A DNA stretch of 64,000 bases from Cyanobacteria bacterium M_surface_10_m2_119 (GCA_016882525.1 VGPU01000002.1:1-64000), one strand, 5' to 3'; positions 29,444-40,207 are shown, numbered from the stretch's first letter. The notes: generated from the letters alone by a model not told the origin. Numbers and translations: made by a program.

Positions 29444-30949
29444 ATGACCTGCCTGCTCCACTCCCTCCTGCACCAGGTGGGCCTGGAGGTGCCTGCCGAC
29501 CTCCCCAACGGGGAAGTGCGGCTGGTGAGCTGTGATTCCCGTCGCCTCGGCGCCGGCACCCTGTTTGTGGGTCTGCCGGGTGCCCAGGCCGATGGTGGTC
29601 GCTTCTGGCGGGAGGCGCTGGCTGCCGGAGCCGTCGCCGCCGTGATCGGTCCCGAGGCGGCTGCCGCAGAACCGCCTGGGGCCGGTGATCCGGTGGTGGT
29701 GGCGACTGCACCGGTGGCCCGCTGGGCAGGGCTGCTGGCTGCGGCCTTCTGGGGACAGCCCAGCCAGCGCATGGCCCTGATCGGGGTCACCGGTACCAAC
29801 GGGAAGACCACCACCACCCACCTGATCGAACACCTGGCTGACCATGCCGGCCACCCCTCCGCTCTGTTCGGCACGCTGGTGAACCGCTGGCCCGGTCACA
29901 GCGTGACGGCTCAGCACACCACCGCCTTTGCCGATCTGCTGCAGGCCCAGCTGGCCCAGGCGGTCGAGGCCGGTGCCGGCATCGCCGCCATGGAAGTGAG
30001 TTCCCATGCCCTCGATCAGCAGCGGGTGGCGGGCTGCCGTTTCGCGGGCGCGATCTTCACGAACCTCACCCAGGATCACCTGGATTACCACCCGTCGATG
30101 CAGGCCTACTTCGAGGCGAAGGCCCTGCTCTTCTCTCCCGGCTTCCTGGGCGGGGGTGCGGTCGTCAATGTCGACGATCCCTGGGGGGCTCAGTTGGCGG
30201 AACGGCTGCTGGCCGCCGGGGAGGGGGCCTGCTGGCGCAGCTCGCTCCTGTCAGGCAGCACTGAGCTGACGATCACCGATCTGGAGCTGGGCAGTGACGG
30301 GGTGCGGGGCCGGTTGGTCAGTCCTGTCGGCGATGGGCTCTTCCGCTCACCCCTGGTGGGCCGCTTCAACCTGATGAATCTCCTCCAGGCCGTGGGTGCG
30401 CTGCTGCAGCAGGGCATTCCCCTGGCGCCGCTGCTCGATGGTCTGGCCAGTTTCCGCGGGGTTCCCGGTCGTATGGAGCGGGTGCGGGTGGGCGATGGCC
30501 AGGGCCGCCCTGCCGTGCTTGTGGATTACGCCCACACCCCGGATGGTCTCGAGAATGCCCTGGCCGCCTGCCGGCCTTTCACCCGCGGCCGCCTGGTGTG
30601 CGTCTTCGGCTGTGGGGGTGACCGGGACCGCAGCAAGCGCCCGCAGATGGGGGCGATTGCCGCTCGCCTTGCCGATGAGGTGGTGGTGACGTCCGATAAC
30701 CCACGCACGGAGGATCCCCAGCAGATCCTGGAGGATGTGGTCGCGGGGATTCCGGCAGGCACGTTGCTGCGCGTGGAGGCCGATCGGGCCACGGCGATCG
30801 CCTCTGCCGTGGCCCAGGCCGCCGCCGAGGATCTGGTGCTGATCGCCGGCAAGGGACACGAGGACTATCAGATCCTCGGCACCACCAAGATCCATTTCGA
30901 CGACCGGGAGGAGGCGGAAAAGGCCCTGCGGCTGCGCCTGGTGGGCTGA
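29444..30949 (+). CDS. murE: UDP-N-acetylmuramoyl-L-alanyl-D-glutamate ligase
   Basis: [52 protein letters not shown]. Confidence 0.95.
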   Translation: MTCLLHSLLHQVGLEVPADLPNGEVRLVSCDSRRLGAGTLFVGLPGAQADGGRFWREALAAGAVAAVIGPEAAAAEPPGAGDPVVVATAPVARWAGLLAAAFWGQPSQRMALIGVTGTNGKTTTTHLIEHLADHAGHPSALFGTLVNRWPGHSVTAQHTTAFADLLQAQLAQAVEAGAGIAAMEVSSHALDQQRVAGCRFAGAIFTNLTQDHLDYHPSMQAYFEAKALLFSPGFLGGGAVVNVDDPWGAQLAERLLAAGEGACWRSSLLSGSTELTITDLELGSDGVRGRLVSPVGDGLFRSPLVGRFNLMNLLQAVGALLQQGIPLAPLLDGLASFRGVPGRMERVRVGDGQGRPAVLVDYAHTPDGLENALAACRPFTRGRLVCVFGCGGDRDRSKRPQMGAIAARLADEVVVTSDNPRTEDPQQILEDVVAGIPAGTLLRVEADRATAIASAVAQAAAEDLVLIAGKGHEDYQILGTTKIHFDDREEAEKALRLRLVG

Positions 30950-30966
30950 TCCGAGGGCCTCAGACC

Positions 30967-31752
30967 TCACTCGGGACGGGCCGTGGCCAGGTTCACCTTT
31001 CGCTGATGGATGTCGCGCTCGTTCACCCAGCCGCCACCGTCCATCTCCAGCCAGGTGCCCGAGCGCCGGCCCGTGAGGGAGAGGGCCTGGCCATTGCTCA
31101 CCTCCCGGCGGACCTGGGAGGTGTCGTCGGCCAGCTCGTGGATCCGCACGCGGCCATGGCTGCCCCGGGCCTCGGCGAGGAAGGAGGTGGCGGTGCGGCT
31201 GCCGGAGGCCTCGGTCGCCGGCTCACGCTCCGCATCCAGGGGACTGGCCAGGCTTGAGGCTTGCCGGTCGCGGTTGCGCAGGGCAGCCCAGCTCAGGCCA
31301 GCCAGGCCGATGGGCAGCAGCAACCACCAGCCACGGGAGCGGTCGACCGGTCTGCCGCCGTCGCCTGTGGTGGCCATGGAGCGGCTGAAGTCAGTGCCGA
31401 AATCGGTGCGCGCCACGTTGCCGTTCACCTGCGCCCCCAACTGGCCCAGGGTGCCCAGCACTCCCTGGCGAACGCTGTAGGGGCAGGTGAGTCGGGCCTG
31501 CTGGACCCCGTCACGGGTGAGGTTGAACACGATCTCAACCCGGTCGGCGTCGAGGGTGCGACTGGAGACGACGGTGGCCTGGTCCGTTTTCCAGCCCTGG
31601 CTGGCTGCCTGCCGCAGGCAGGAGGTGCGGGCCGTGCGCAGCAGCTCCTCCGATGAGACGGCCTGGGCGGCATCGTGGCCGCCCAGCAGGGCCAGGGTGG
31701 CCGCGGCTGTCAGCAGACCCCGACGCAGGCGGGTTGGGTACACCTGGTTCAT
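30967..31752 (-). CDS. Exported hypothetical protein with SH3-like C-terminus
   Basis: Signal-like N-terminus, central TM (WWLLLPIGLAGLSWAAL), C-terminal LTGRRSGTWLEMDGGGWVNERDI. Confidence 0.65.
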   Translation of the reverse strand: MNQVYPTRLRRGLLTAAATLALLGGHDAAQAVSSEELLRTARTSCLRQAASQGWKTDQATVVSSRTLDADRVEIVFNLTRDGVQQARLTCPYSVRQGVLGTLGQLGAQVNGNVARTDFGTDFSRSMATTGDGGRPVDRSRGWWLLLPIGLAGLSWAALRNRDRQASSLASPLDAEREPATEASGSRTATSFLAEARGSHGRVRIHELADDTSQVRREVSNGQALSLTGRRSGTWLEMDGGGWVNERDIHQRKVNLATARPE

Positions 31753-32127
31753 GGTTTGAAGACAAGGGAAAGGAACAGGGGGTGAGGTCTTGCCGTGGCC
31801 GTTCAGGAGCCAGGACAGAACTCCATGGCTGGAGCCGGCGTCGTCGTGGATGGCATGGGGTTGCGCCGATCCGTGCCCACGGTTTCAACGTATGAACAGC
31901 TGAGCGAATGGCAACACAGCCAAGACGACGGGCGCAGAGCTCAACGGAATGCGCAATGCATCCAGCCTGGATTGCCTGATTTTTCGCCGCATGAAGGATG
32001 AAGCGAGGGCTCGCGCTGTCGGCAGCGACTGCGGACGGCAGTTCACCTGTTGCAGTGGCCTGTCATGCGCAGATCTGATGGCACCATGGGGCCGCTTTCT
32101 CCCGCGTGTATGGCTTCAAGACCATCG

Positions 32128-32848
32128 ATGGCCAAGACTTTTCTGGCCGAGTTGTTCGGCACCTTCTGGCTGGTGCTCGGCGGTTGCGGCAGTGCCGTTC
32201 TGGCGGCTGCCTTCCCCTACAGCGAAGCGGCCTCCAACCCCTTCGGCCTGGGGTTTCTTGGGGTCGCCCTGGCCTTTGGTCTCACCCTGCTCACGATGGC
32301 CTACGCCATCGGACATATTTCCGGCTGCCACATCAATCCCGCGGTGAGCTTCGGCCTCTGGGCCTGCGGTCGCTTCCCGGGATCGCAGCTGCTCACTTAC
32401 ATCGTGGCCCAGGTGCTGGGCGCGATCATCGCCGGAGGCTTCCTCTACCTGGTGGCCAGTGGGCGTGATGGCTTCAGTCTCACCGGAAGCAATCCCTGGC
32501 CACCAACGGCTGGGGTGCCCATTCCCCTGGTGGGTATGGCTTTCTCTCTGCGCTGGCACTGGAACTGGTGCTCACGTTCTTCTTCCTGCTGGTGATCCTC
32601 GGGCCACCGACCGGCTGGCGCCCACCGGCTTTGCCGGAGTGCCCATCGGTCTGTCCCTCACCCTGATTCACCTGATCAGCATTCCGGTCACCAACACCTC
32701 GGTGAACCCGGCCCGCAGCACCGGGGTGGCGGTCTGGGCAGGCGCCGAGGCGATGGGCCAGCTCTGGCTGTTCTGGCTGGCTCCGATCGTGGGGGCGTTG
32801 CTGGCCGGCTGGGTCTACCGCGCCCTCCTTGAAGAACGTTCTGCCTGA
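32128..32848 (+). pseudogene. aqpZ: Aquaporin Z-like water channel, two apparent -1 frameshifts
   Basis: [27 protein letters not shown]...[13 protein letters not shown] in one frame and [35 protein letters not shown] in another; middle segment [32 protein letters not shown] recoverable in the third. Confidence 0.9.
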
Positions 32849-34089
32849 GGGGGCACCCTGGCCTCGGCCAGGCTCTCCAGCAGCTGCTCCAGCTCGGCCT
32901 CCTCACTCACAATGTGGGTGCAGGCCCGCAGGCAGGCTGGACTCTCCAGACTGCGCAGCCAGATCCGCTCCCGCCCGAGGGCATTCACCATGGCTTCCGG
33001 GCTCGGGGCATCAGGGTCCCGCATCCGGAAGCTCACCAGGCCAGCCGGGGGCGGCGCTGTGAGCAGGGTCTCGAGCGCGGGATTGTGCTGCAGCCCCGTC
33101 CAGAGCCGGGTGGCCAAGCCCTGGATCCGTTGGTGGCGGGCCTGGTCGGATCCCTCCGCTTCCAGCAGCTGCAGCGATTGATCCAGGCCGGCAAAGAGCG
33201 GGATGCAGGAGGTGGCCACTTCAAACCGGCGCGCGTCGGCATGAAAGCCCCCCTCAGCGCTGCCCTCGTCGCTGAGGCTGCGCCAGCCGATCAGGGTGGG
33301 CCGGGCCTCCGCCAGCAGCCGTTCCGAGAGGGCCACCACCCCCAGTCCTTCCGGGCCGCAGCACCACTTGTGGCCGGTGCAGGCGTAGATGTCAGCCGCG
33401 GCGGCGGCCCGCTGCACGGGCAGCGAACCCAGGCTCTGGGCCCCATCCACCAGCAACCAGGGGGATGCCGGATGCCGGTGCAGCAGGGAGGCGATTGCGG
33501 GGATCGGCATCAACTGGCCGGTGTTCCAGAGCAGGTGGGAGATCACCACCAGGCGGGTCTGCGGGGTGAGGGCTGCCTCCAGCCGCTCCAGCACCAGGGC
33601 TTCGGCCTGCTCCGCATTGCCGCGCAGATCGGCGATCGCCAGCGGCTGAATCTGCAGCTGGTGGCGACGGGCCAGTTCCCGGCAGGCCGCCACCAGTCCT
33701 GGATGCTCACAATCACTGATCAGGAGGTGCTCACCGGGTGTCCAGGGCAGACCCCAGAGCGGCAGCACGCAGCCAGAGGTCACGTTTTCGGTGAAGGCCA
33801 GGCGTTGGCTGCTCACCCCCAGCCAACCGGCAAGTCGCTGGCGCAGCCGGGCCACGATGCCCTCCACCTCCGGCCAGACGGCGTTGGTGAAGGGGCCGAG
33901 CTCCTGGATGGTGCTCCAGCAGCGCTGAATCGCCTCCAGCGAGGGGGTGGGCAGGGGCCCCTGGCCCCCGTAGTTGAAGTAGGTCTTGTGGGCCAGGGCC
34001 GGCATCTGCTGGCGCAACCCCCCGTCTGCACTGGCCCCTTGGGGTGCGGGGAACTCGTTAGCGTGACGGCGCTGGGGTGCTGCTTCCAT
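32815..34089 (-). CDS. Class V aminotransferase (cysteine desulfurase-like); true start may be about 34002
   Basis: [63 protein letters not shown]. Confidence 0.88.
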   Translation of the reverse strand: MEAAPQRRHANEFPAPQGASADGGLRQQMPALAHKTYFNYGGQGPLPTPSLEAIQRCWSTIQELGPFTNAVWPEVEGIVARLRQRLAGWLGVSSQRLAFTENVTSGCVLPLWGLPWTPGEHLLISDCEHPGLVAACRELARRHQLQIQPLAIADLRGNAEQAEALVLERLEAALTPQTRLVVISHLLWNTGQLMPIPAIASLLHRHPASPWLLVDGAQSLGSLPVQRAAAAADIYACTGHKWCCGPEGLGVVALSERLLAEARPTLIGWRSLSDEGSAEGGFHADARRFEVATSCIPLFAGLDQSLQLLEAEGSDQARHQRIQGLATRLWTGLQHNPALETLLTAPPPAGLVSFRMRDPDAPSPEAMVNALGRERIWLRSLESPACLRACTHIVSEEAELEQLLESLAEARVPPQAERSSRRAR

Positions 34090-34623
34090 GGGATTGCCCA
34101 CTGACGCCATCATCGATCAGAGCTGGGCGCGGAGCCTGAGCCGCTTTGCCGGGGGGCGCACCGTTCGCTACTGGATCAATGACCAGGCCCGCACCCTCGA
34201 CGACGGCACCCGGGCCGAGGCCATCTCCCGCTCGGAAGCGACCTTCATCCGCCAGACCATGGCCGAGGTGGATGCACTCACCGGCTTGAAGCTGGTGGAG
34301 AAAAAATGGCCACGCAACACCGACATCGACCTCTACCGCGTGGCCGACTACCGCCAGAAGGGGTTGCTGGGGGAGACCACCCGCTACCGCGGCTGGTTTG
34401 AGATCACCTGGGAAGACCGCGGTGGCAATCAGGTCACCAAGGATGAGCGCTGGACGATCACCCACGAGATCGGCCATGTCTTCGGTCTGGACCATCCCTA
34501 TGGCCAGCCCTATTCCGGCCGGTATGACACCAGCACACGATCATGTCGTACAACGTCTCGTCGAATACGGGTTTCACACGCACGGATGTGGCCGCACTCC
34601 AGAAGCTCTGGGGTGCGGCCTGA
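34088..34623 (+). pseudogene. Metzincin-like zinc metalloprotease, frameshifted near 34531-34538
   Basis: Zinc motif THEIGHVFGLDHP (HExxHxxGxxH); restoring one base gives DTIMSYNVSSNTGFTRTDVAALQKLWGAA*. Confidence 0.8.
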
Positions 34624-34632
34624 AGGGAGCCG

Positions 34633-35685
34633 TCAGGCTCCCCGTCCGAAGGTCACCTGACAGGCGGCGTTGATCAGCTGGGCCTCGGCGGCGGTGGTGG
34701 GCACGTCTCCGTTGAGCAGGCCTTCCTCGCAGTCGGCTTCCATCTCGTAGGTGCCGTAGCCGTTGTTCACCGCAAAGGTCACGCCGCTCTGGGCGATCGG
34801 TTGCACGGTGCCGTAGTAGAGCTGCCAATTGGTGTTGGGAACCACGACCACCGTCTGGCGGCGCTCGATCGCCCTGTCGATCGCATTGTTCAAGATGGCG
34901 GCGGTGGTGAGGGCGGTGACACCCCAGACGACCGACTGACCGACCCACCAGCCCCACGGCGGGGAACTCCAACCGCCGTACCAGCCACCGCCCCAGGGCC
35001 GGTTGCCGTACCAACCGCGGTTTTGGGCCCAGCCGGGCGAGCCATAGAAGTTGTTGTTCACCACGGTGCGCCGCGTCCAGATGTTGCGGTCGCGCCGGTT
35101 GTAATCCCGCCAGCGGTTGCTGTCCCAATCCTTCCAGCGGTTCTTGTCCTTGGCTTTGCGCTCATCCCAGCCGCGGTCATAACCCCGCTCAAACCCCTTG
35201 TCTTTGCCTTTGTCCTTGCCTTTCTGGAATCCTTCCTCGTAGCCGGCGGTGGTGCCTTTCTTGTAACCCTTGTCCTTCCCTTTTTCGAGGCCTTCCTGGT
35301 AAATGCGGTCGCGCTCCTTCTGATTCAGCTTGTTGCTGCGCGAATCTGTTGAATTCTTTTTATTCTGGTTTTGCTGTTGGTTGTTGTGCTGCTGTTTCTG
35401 TTGTTTTTGTTGTTGTTCCTTCTTCTTTTTCTTCTTTTTGTCGCTGTCGTTGTCCTGTTGGTTGGCGATCAGCAGGCCCCGGTCGGAGACGCCGGCCTGG
35501 GTGCCCTGCCAGGTCGAGGTTGATCCAGCTGGCGAGAGACTGGGCTGGGCCGCCAGCACGGGCAGGGGGCCCGTGCTGGCCATCAGGGCGGCCATCGCCA
35601 GGGCCGGCAGGCTGAGCCGGTGTCTGGCGGACACGCCAGGTCGCTCAGGCGGTTGGGGCTGGTGCCTCAGAACGTCGGATCGCAT
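34633..35685 (-). CDS. Exported hypothetical protein with K/Q/N-rich low-complexity and KGKDKG-type repeats
   Basis: Signal-like N-terminus, DNDSDKKKKKKKEQQQKQQKQQHNNQQQNQNKK tract, GYKKG..GYEEGFQKGKDKGKDKGFERGYDRGWDE repeats, Trp/Gly-rich middle. Confidence 0.75.
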   Translation of the reverse strand: MRSDVLRHQPQPPERPGVSARHRLSLPALAMAALMASTGPLPVLAAQPSLSPAGSTSTWQGTQAGVSDRGLLIANQQDNDSDKKKKKKKEQQQKQQKQQHNNQQQNQNKKNSTDSRSNKLNQKERDRIYQEGLEKGKDKGYKKGTTAGYEEGFQKGKDKGKDKGFERGYDRGWDERKAKDKNRWKDWDSNRWRDYNRRDRNIWTRRTVVNNNFYGSPGWAQNRGWYGNRPWGGGWYGGWSSPPWGWWVGQSVVWGVTALTTAAILNNAIDRAIERRQTVVVVPNTNWQLYYGTVQPIAQSGVTFAVNNGYGTYEMEADCEEGLLNGDVPTTAAEAQLINAACQVTFGRGA

Positions 35686-35841
35686 GGGGAAAGGGGTGGC
35701 GTGAACGGATCGGCAGCCTCCGGGCTCCAGAGTGGAGCGGCGTGCTCGCCTGGTTCCACCTTGGTCAGGGGATCACCCGGTAGCCCGACGGAAATGCCCC
35801 CAGGTTGTGACCGGATGTGACTGGAGTCCAGGGGGTTCCGC

Positions 35842-36021
35842 TCAGAGGACCTGGCCCACCATCACGGCGGCCACCGCGGAGAACAGGGTGATGCCGAGGG
35901 CGGTGAGGGGGTTCTGACCCTGGGCAACCGCCAGGCTGGTGACCACACCGGCACCGATGCAGGCCACGGCCAGCTGGCTCACAAGCTCACTGCGATCGCG
36001 GGGGGTGGGGCTGGGAGTCAC
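35842..36021 (-). CDS. 59-aa small hydrophobic protein (GTG start), not in supplied ORF track
   Basis: (M)TPSPTPRDRSELVSQLAVACIGAGVVTSLAVAQGQNPLTALGITLFSAVAAVMVGQVL*; two predicted hydrophobic helices. Confidence 0.65.
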   Translation of the reverse strand: MTPSPTPRDRSELVSQLAVACIGAGVVTSLAVAQGQNPLTALGITLFSAVAAVMVGQVL

Positions 36022-36091
36022 GGCAGGGGCGACGGCTGCTCAGGACCGTAGGGGTGGTGCCGGATGACGCCCTGTCAAAACCCTCGCCTTG

Positions 36092-37597
36092 TTACGCCGC
36101 GTCGGAGTTTGTTACCGGCCGCAATCTGGAGGCGGGGCGGGCGCGCCCGCCGCGGGCCCACTCCTGCAGGTGTTCCAGTTGTTCCCGGGCGGTGCGCGAC
36201 AGCGGCACCACCTGGCTGGCCGCCGCCACCAGATCGGCTTCGCCGAACTCGCGCCCCTCGGCGAAGGCCAGGTGCATCGCCTCAATCACGGTTTGCTCGA
36301 GCTCCGCGCCGGAGAACCCGGCCGTGCGATCCACCAGCACCTCCAGGCCGAGCCGATGGTCGGGCCTCCGCCGGCGCAGCTGCAGGTCGAGGATGGCTCG
36401 GCGCTCCTCGGCGCTGGGGAGATCGAGCAGGAAGATCTCGTCGAAGCGGCCTTTGCGCAGCAGTTCGGCCGGTAGCCGCTCCACACCGTTGGCCGTTGCC
36501 ACCACGAAGACGGCGCTGGTCTTCTCGGCCATCCAGGTGAGCACGGTCCCCAGCACCCGCTGGCTGGTGCCGCCATCGCTGCGGGAATCCCCGCCGAAGC
36601 CCTTGTCGATCTCGTCGATCCAGAGCACGCAGGGGGCCATGGCTTCGGCTCGCTGGATCATCTCCCGGGTGCGGGCCTCGCTGGCGCCCACCAGCCCGGC
36701 GAACAGCCGGCCCACGTCCAGGCGCAGCAACGGCATGCCCCAGCTGTGGGCGATGGCCTTGGCCGTGAGCGACTTGCCCGTTCCCTGGGGGCCCACCAGC
36801 AACACTCCCCGGGGCAGGGGCAGGCCATAGCGCTGGGCTTCGTCGCTGAAGGCCATCCGCCGCTGTTCGAGCCAGTGCTTGAGAGCATCCAGCCCGCCGA
36901 TGTCAGCAGGCGTGGCCTCGCTGGGGCAGTACTCCAGCAGCTCGCTCTTGGCAATCGCCTGACGTTTTTCCTCCAGCACTTCCGCCAGGTCCTCCTCGCT
37001 CAGGCGTCCCCGCCGGGCCAGGGCCCGCGCCGCCAGCTGGCGTACCCGCTGCTCGCTGAGGCCGTGGCAGGCGGTGGTGAGCTGGTCGAGCACCGGGGCC
37101 CCCAGGGCCTCGCCACTGGCGCGGGCAATCGAGGCGAGCAGCTGACGGATCTCGCCCGCATCCGGCAGGGGCAGTTCCAGCACCGTGACGCTGTCGTCAA
37201 GCTCAGGTGGCAGCTGCCAGTTCGGTGCCGTGATCACCACGGTGCGTGGCGCCCGCCGCAGCTGCCCGGCCAGGTTGCGCAGGCGCCGGCAGATGCCCGC
37301 ATCCTCGCAGTAGCGATGGAAGTCGCGCAGCACCAGGATCGCGCCCTGATCCGCGGGTAAGGGATCGAGGCAGGCCAGGGCCGCCATCGGGTTGCGAGCC
37401 GCCTCCCCCAGGCGGTTGGGGGCGCCGCTGAGCCCCTCGATGAAGTCCCAGCAAAGGAGGGTGCGATTTCCCAGGCGTGTGGCCGCCTGCTCCAGCAGGG
37501 TCTCCACCCGATCCTCCTCCAGGCTGCGGATCCAGAGAATCGGGGTGCGGGAGCGGATCAAGAGATCCAGTTGGTCGGCCCAGCTGCCGGTGGTCAT
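36092..37597 (-). CDS. AAA+ ATPase, Ycf46-like
   Basis: GVLLVGPQGTGKSLTAKAIAHSWGMPLLRLDVGRLFAGLVGASEARTREMI, CVLWIDEIDKGFGG. Confidence 0.92.
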   Translation of the reverse strand: MTTGSWADQLDLLIRSRTPILWIRSLEEDRVETLLEQAATRLGNRTLLCWDFIEGLSGAPNRLGEAARNPMAALACLDPLPADQGAILVLRDFHRYCEDAGICRRLRNLAGQLRRAPRTVVITAPNWQLPPELDDSVTVLELPLPDAGEIRQLLASIARASGEALGAPVLDQLTTACHGLSEQRVRQLAARALARRGRLSEEDLAEVLEEKRQAIAKSELLEYCPSEATPADIGGLDALKHWLEQRRMAFSDEAQRYGLPLPRGVLLVGPQGTGKSLTAKAIAHSWGMPLLRLDVGRLFAGLVGASEARTREMIQRAEAMAPCVLWIDEIDKGFGGDSRSDGGTSQRVLGTVLTWMAEKTSAVFVVATANGVERLPAELLRKGRFDEIFLLDLPSAEERRAILDLQLRRRRPDHRLGLEVLVDRTAGFSGAELEQTVIEAMHLAFAEGREFGEADLVAAASQVVPLSRTAREQLEHLQEWARGGRARPASRLRPVTNSDAA

Positions 37598-38142
37598 GAC
37601 TCCTGGGGCGAGTCCTGCTGAGACTGCAGGGCTGCCAGAGCAGACCAGCGGGGGTCGATGGGGCCCGTGGCCTGGCTGCCCCAGCTGGCTGGCCCCGGGC
37701 AATCGGTGCCGCAGCGGTTCACCAGCGGCAGCTGCAGGCTGAGGTGCTCGAAGGCCCAGTGGGCCGGATCAAAGCTGCCTCCCGGATCGAGGGTCTCGCA
37801 GGGGGTGTCGGGATCCAGCTCCAGGAGTGCCTCGCCCTCGGAGTCGAGCTCGGCTTCCAGGAGTGCTGCTTCCTGTGCGCCCTCGCCGAGCCAGAGCAAT
37901 TCCCGCGTGTCAAACCCCAGGGGGTGATTGAAGTGCTGCAGGCAGCGGTCGCAGCAGAGGGTGACGATCGTGCTGGCCTGGCCTTCCACCTCCAGCAGGT
38001 TGCCCCGGTGCAGCACATGGATGTGGCCACGCACCGGAGTGAGGGTCTCCAGGGCCTCGAGCACATGATCGAGCTCCCAGTGCCTGCCAACCGCGAGGCC
38101 GCTGAGCTCGGCGATCGTGACCGGCCGCAGCGGATCGCTCAC
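37594..38142 (-). CDS. DUF177 (YceD-like) protein
   Basis: Zinc-type CDRCLQHF and late D/E-rich core; position between yidC and ycf46. Confidence 0.82.
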   Translation of the reverse strand: MSDPLRPVTIAELSGLAVGRHWELDHVLEALETLTPVRGHIHVLHRGNLLEVEGQASTIVTLCCDRCLQHFNHPLGFDTRELLWLGEGAQEAALLEAELDSEGEALLELDPDTPCETLDPGGSFDPAHWAFEHLSLQLPLVNRCGTDCPGPASWGSQATGPIDPRWSALAALQSQQDSPQES

Positions 38143-39278
38143 TTCTTGCCCTTGGGCTCAAATGGCAGGCGGCCAGCGGTGGCGCCCCCATCCGCACTCA
38201 CGGTCACAGCCTGTTGGGCCAACTGCTGATCGAGGATCTTCTGGAGGTTCTCCGGCAGCGCCTCACGGGTGAGCAGGAAGGTCTGGAGGGCCTGGAAGAT
38301 GTTGGCCACCACCATGTAGAGCAGCACCCCCGCCGGCAGGGGGAAGAAGAGGAACATGGCGGTGATCATCACCGGCGTGATCTTGTTGGCCGTCGACTGC
38401 TGAGGGTTGGGGGGCATGCCCATCCCCGAGAGGATCTGGGACAGGAACAGGGAGCCGCCGAAGGCCGCGACCAGGATCGCGATATCCCAGTTCACGCCGC
38501 CGTCGCCCATGAAGCCCACCTGGCCGAGGGCCTGGATGAACAGGAAGCCGCTGCGGGCCGCCAGTCCGGGCACCTTGGCCTCCACCGTGGCATCGCCGGT
38601 CGTGATGGCCGTGATCGTGCCGTTCTGGTCAACGCTCACGATGCCTTCGCCCTTGGTCACCGACCAGGTGGGCTGGAAGCGACTGCCGTTCTCGGCTCCG
38701 GAGAGCACGCTGGCGAAGCTGTCGCCGGCCTTGGTGTGGAGGTTGACGGTCTCGCGGTCACCGACCCCGAGTTTGGTTCCCTTCTCCAGGGTGCCGATCA
38801 CCGGCACGTGGTTGGAGCTGCTGAGGAAGATGGCGTGGCTGGGGGTGTTGAACGCCTTGGGCTCCACCGCCGCGATCTGCTCACTCGGCAGCACCTTCAC
38901 GTTGAAGGTGTAGGGCACATCGGCGAAGGGTGATCCCCGCAGGGTGGCGAAGAGGGCGAACAGAATCGGCATCTGCACCAGCAGGGGCAGGCAGCCGGCC
39001 AGGGGGCTCCCGAACTCCTGCATGAGCTTGCCCAGCTCCTCCTGCTGCTTCTGCGGGTTGTTGGCGTAGCGGCTGCGGATCTCCGCCTGGCGCTGCTGCA
39101 TCACGGGCTGGGCGATGCGCATCCGGCGGGCGTTGCGGATCGAGCCGGCGCTGAGGGGGAACAGGGCCAGGCGGATCACCACCGTGAGGGCAATGATCGC
39201 CAGGCCGTAGCTCGGCACCAACCCGTAAAAGAAATCGAGGATCGGGATCAGCAGGTTGTCGGAGATGTAGCCGATCAC
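38139..39278 (-). CDS. yidC: Membrane protein insertase YidC/Oxa1
   Basis: [74 protein letters not shown]. Confidence 0.95.
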   Translation of the reverse strand: MIGYISDNLLIPILDFFYGLVPSYGLAIIALTVVIRLALFPLSAGSIRNARRMRIAQPVMQQRQAEIRSRYANNPQKQQEELGKLMQEFGSPLAGCLPLLVQMPILFALFATLRGSPFADVPYTFNVKVLPSEQIAAVEPKAFNTPSHAIFLSSSNHVPVIGTLEKGTKLGVGDRETVNLHTKAGDSFASVLSGAENGSRFQPTWSVTKGEGIVSVDQNGTITAITTGDATVEAKVPGLAARSGFLFIQALGQVGFMGDGGVNWDIAILVAAFGGSLFLSQILSGMGMPPNPQQSTANKITPVMITAMFLFFPLPAGVLLYMVVANIFQALQTFLLTREALPENLQKILDQQLAQQAVTVSADGGATAGRLPFEPKGKK

Positions 39279-39362
39279 GGCGCAGGGGGTGCTGGGGTGA
39301 AGGGGGCAGCGTGGCTCAGTGTGCCTGAGCGGGTGGGGCAGGTGGCGGGATGGGGCCGGCGC

Positions 39363-39785
39363 TCAGGCCGCCATGCCCTTGGGCTTGGCAGCCTGGCCTG
39401 CGGCCCGGCGTTCCTCGATGTAAGTCTCCAGTTCGCGGAAGCGCGGCACGGAACGCATCTCAAGCTTCGCGCCATCGCTCAGCACGAGCACCATGTCGCC
39501 CCAGGCACCGAAGCCCCGGGGAACGCTGCGCACTTCGCGAATCTGGCTGTACACCACCTGGGTGCGGTCCCTGCCGAGCCAGCCGCCATTCACCTCGATG
39601 CGGCGACTGGTGATGCGGAACCGCAGCCAGAGGGCCCGCACGATGGCCCCCACGGCGAAGGGGATGCCGATCAGGGTGAGGCCGAAGAAGAGGTTCACGA
39701 TCAGGTCGCCCTTGGCCGGCCCACCCTCGTAGAAGACGGTTTCCTGGATCGTGGCGGCGCCCGGCTGGGGGGAGGGAGTGCTCAT
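39363..39785 (-). CDS. PH-domain membrane protein
   Basis: FYEGGPAKGDLIVNLFFGLTLIGIPFAVGAIVRALWLRFRITSRRIEVNGGWLGRDRTQVVYSQIREVR. Confidence 0.83.
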   Translation of the reverse strand: MSTPSPQPGAATIQETVFYEGGPAKGDLIVNLFFGLTLIGIPFAVGAIVRALWLRFRITSRRIEVNGGWLGRDRTQVVYSQIREVRSVPRGFGAWGDMVLVLSDGAKLEMRSVPRFRELETYIEERRAAGQAAKPKGMAA

Positions 39786-40165
39786 CGGATCAGGCCTGCG
39801 CGCTGCAGTAGCTCGCTGCATTCTCCCAGCAGAGCGGCCGGCTCGCGGTCGGCGCTGCCCGGTTTCAGGCTGATCAACAGCCAGATCGGGCCCTCGGGCC
39901 CGGCGATCGGGCACTGGAGCAGGTGGTGGTGCAGCAGCCGTCGCAGGCGGTTGCGCAGCACGGCCCGCTTGTGCACCTTGCTGCTCACAACCACGCCGCA
40001 GCGCCAGGGGCTGGGGGGCTGGCCGTGCTGGGCCGGGGGGAGAAGGGCCGGTTGGGCATGCAGCCAACGCAGCACTAAAAAAGGGCCGTGACTGGCACGA
40101 CCCCGGCGGTAGAGGCTGTCAAAGGTGCGCTGGCCCTTCAGCCGGTGCCGTTGGGGCAGGGCCAT
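39782..40165 (-). CDS. rnpA: Ribonuclease P protein component
   Basis: MALPQRHRLKGQRTFDSLYRRG; KVHKRAVLRNRLRRLLH. Confidence 0.93.
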   Translation of the reverse strand: MALPQRHRLKGQRTFDSLYRRGRASHGPFLVLRWLHAQPALLPPAQHGQPPSPWRCGVVVSSKVHKRAVLRNRLRRLLHHHLLQCPIAGPEGPIWLLISLKPGSADREPAALLGECSELLQRAGLIR

Positions 40166-40207
40166 GGGGGGCTGGCTGGAGGACGTTCCTGGGCCTGGGC
40201 CCAGGGC

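Noticed and set aside
31753-32127. Small ORFs in the gap upstream of aqpZ (e.g. 31795..32001)
   Set aside because: No homology-like motif and no clear start context; probably promoter or intergenic sequence.
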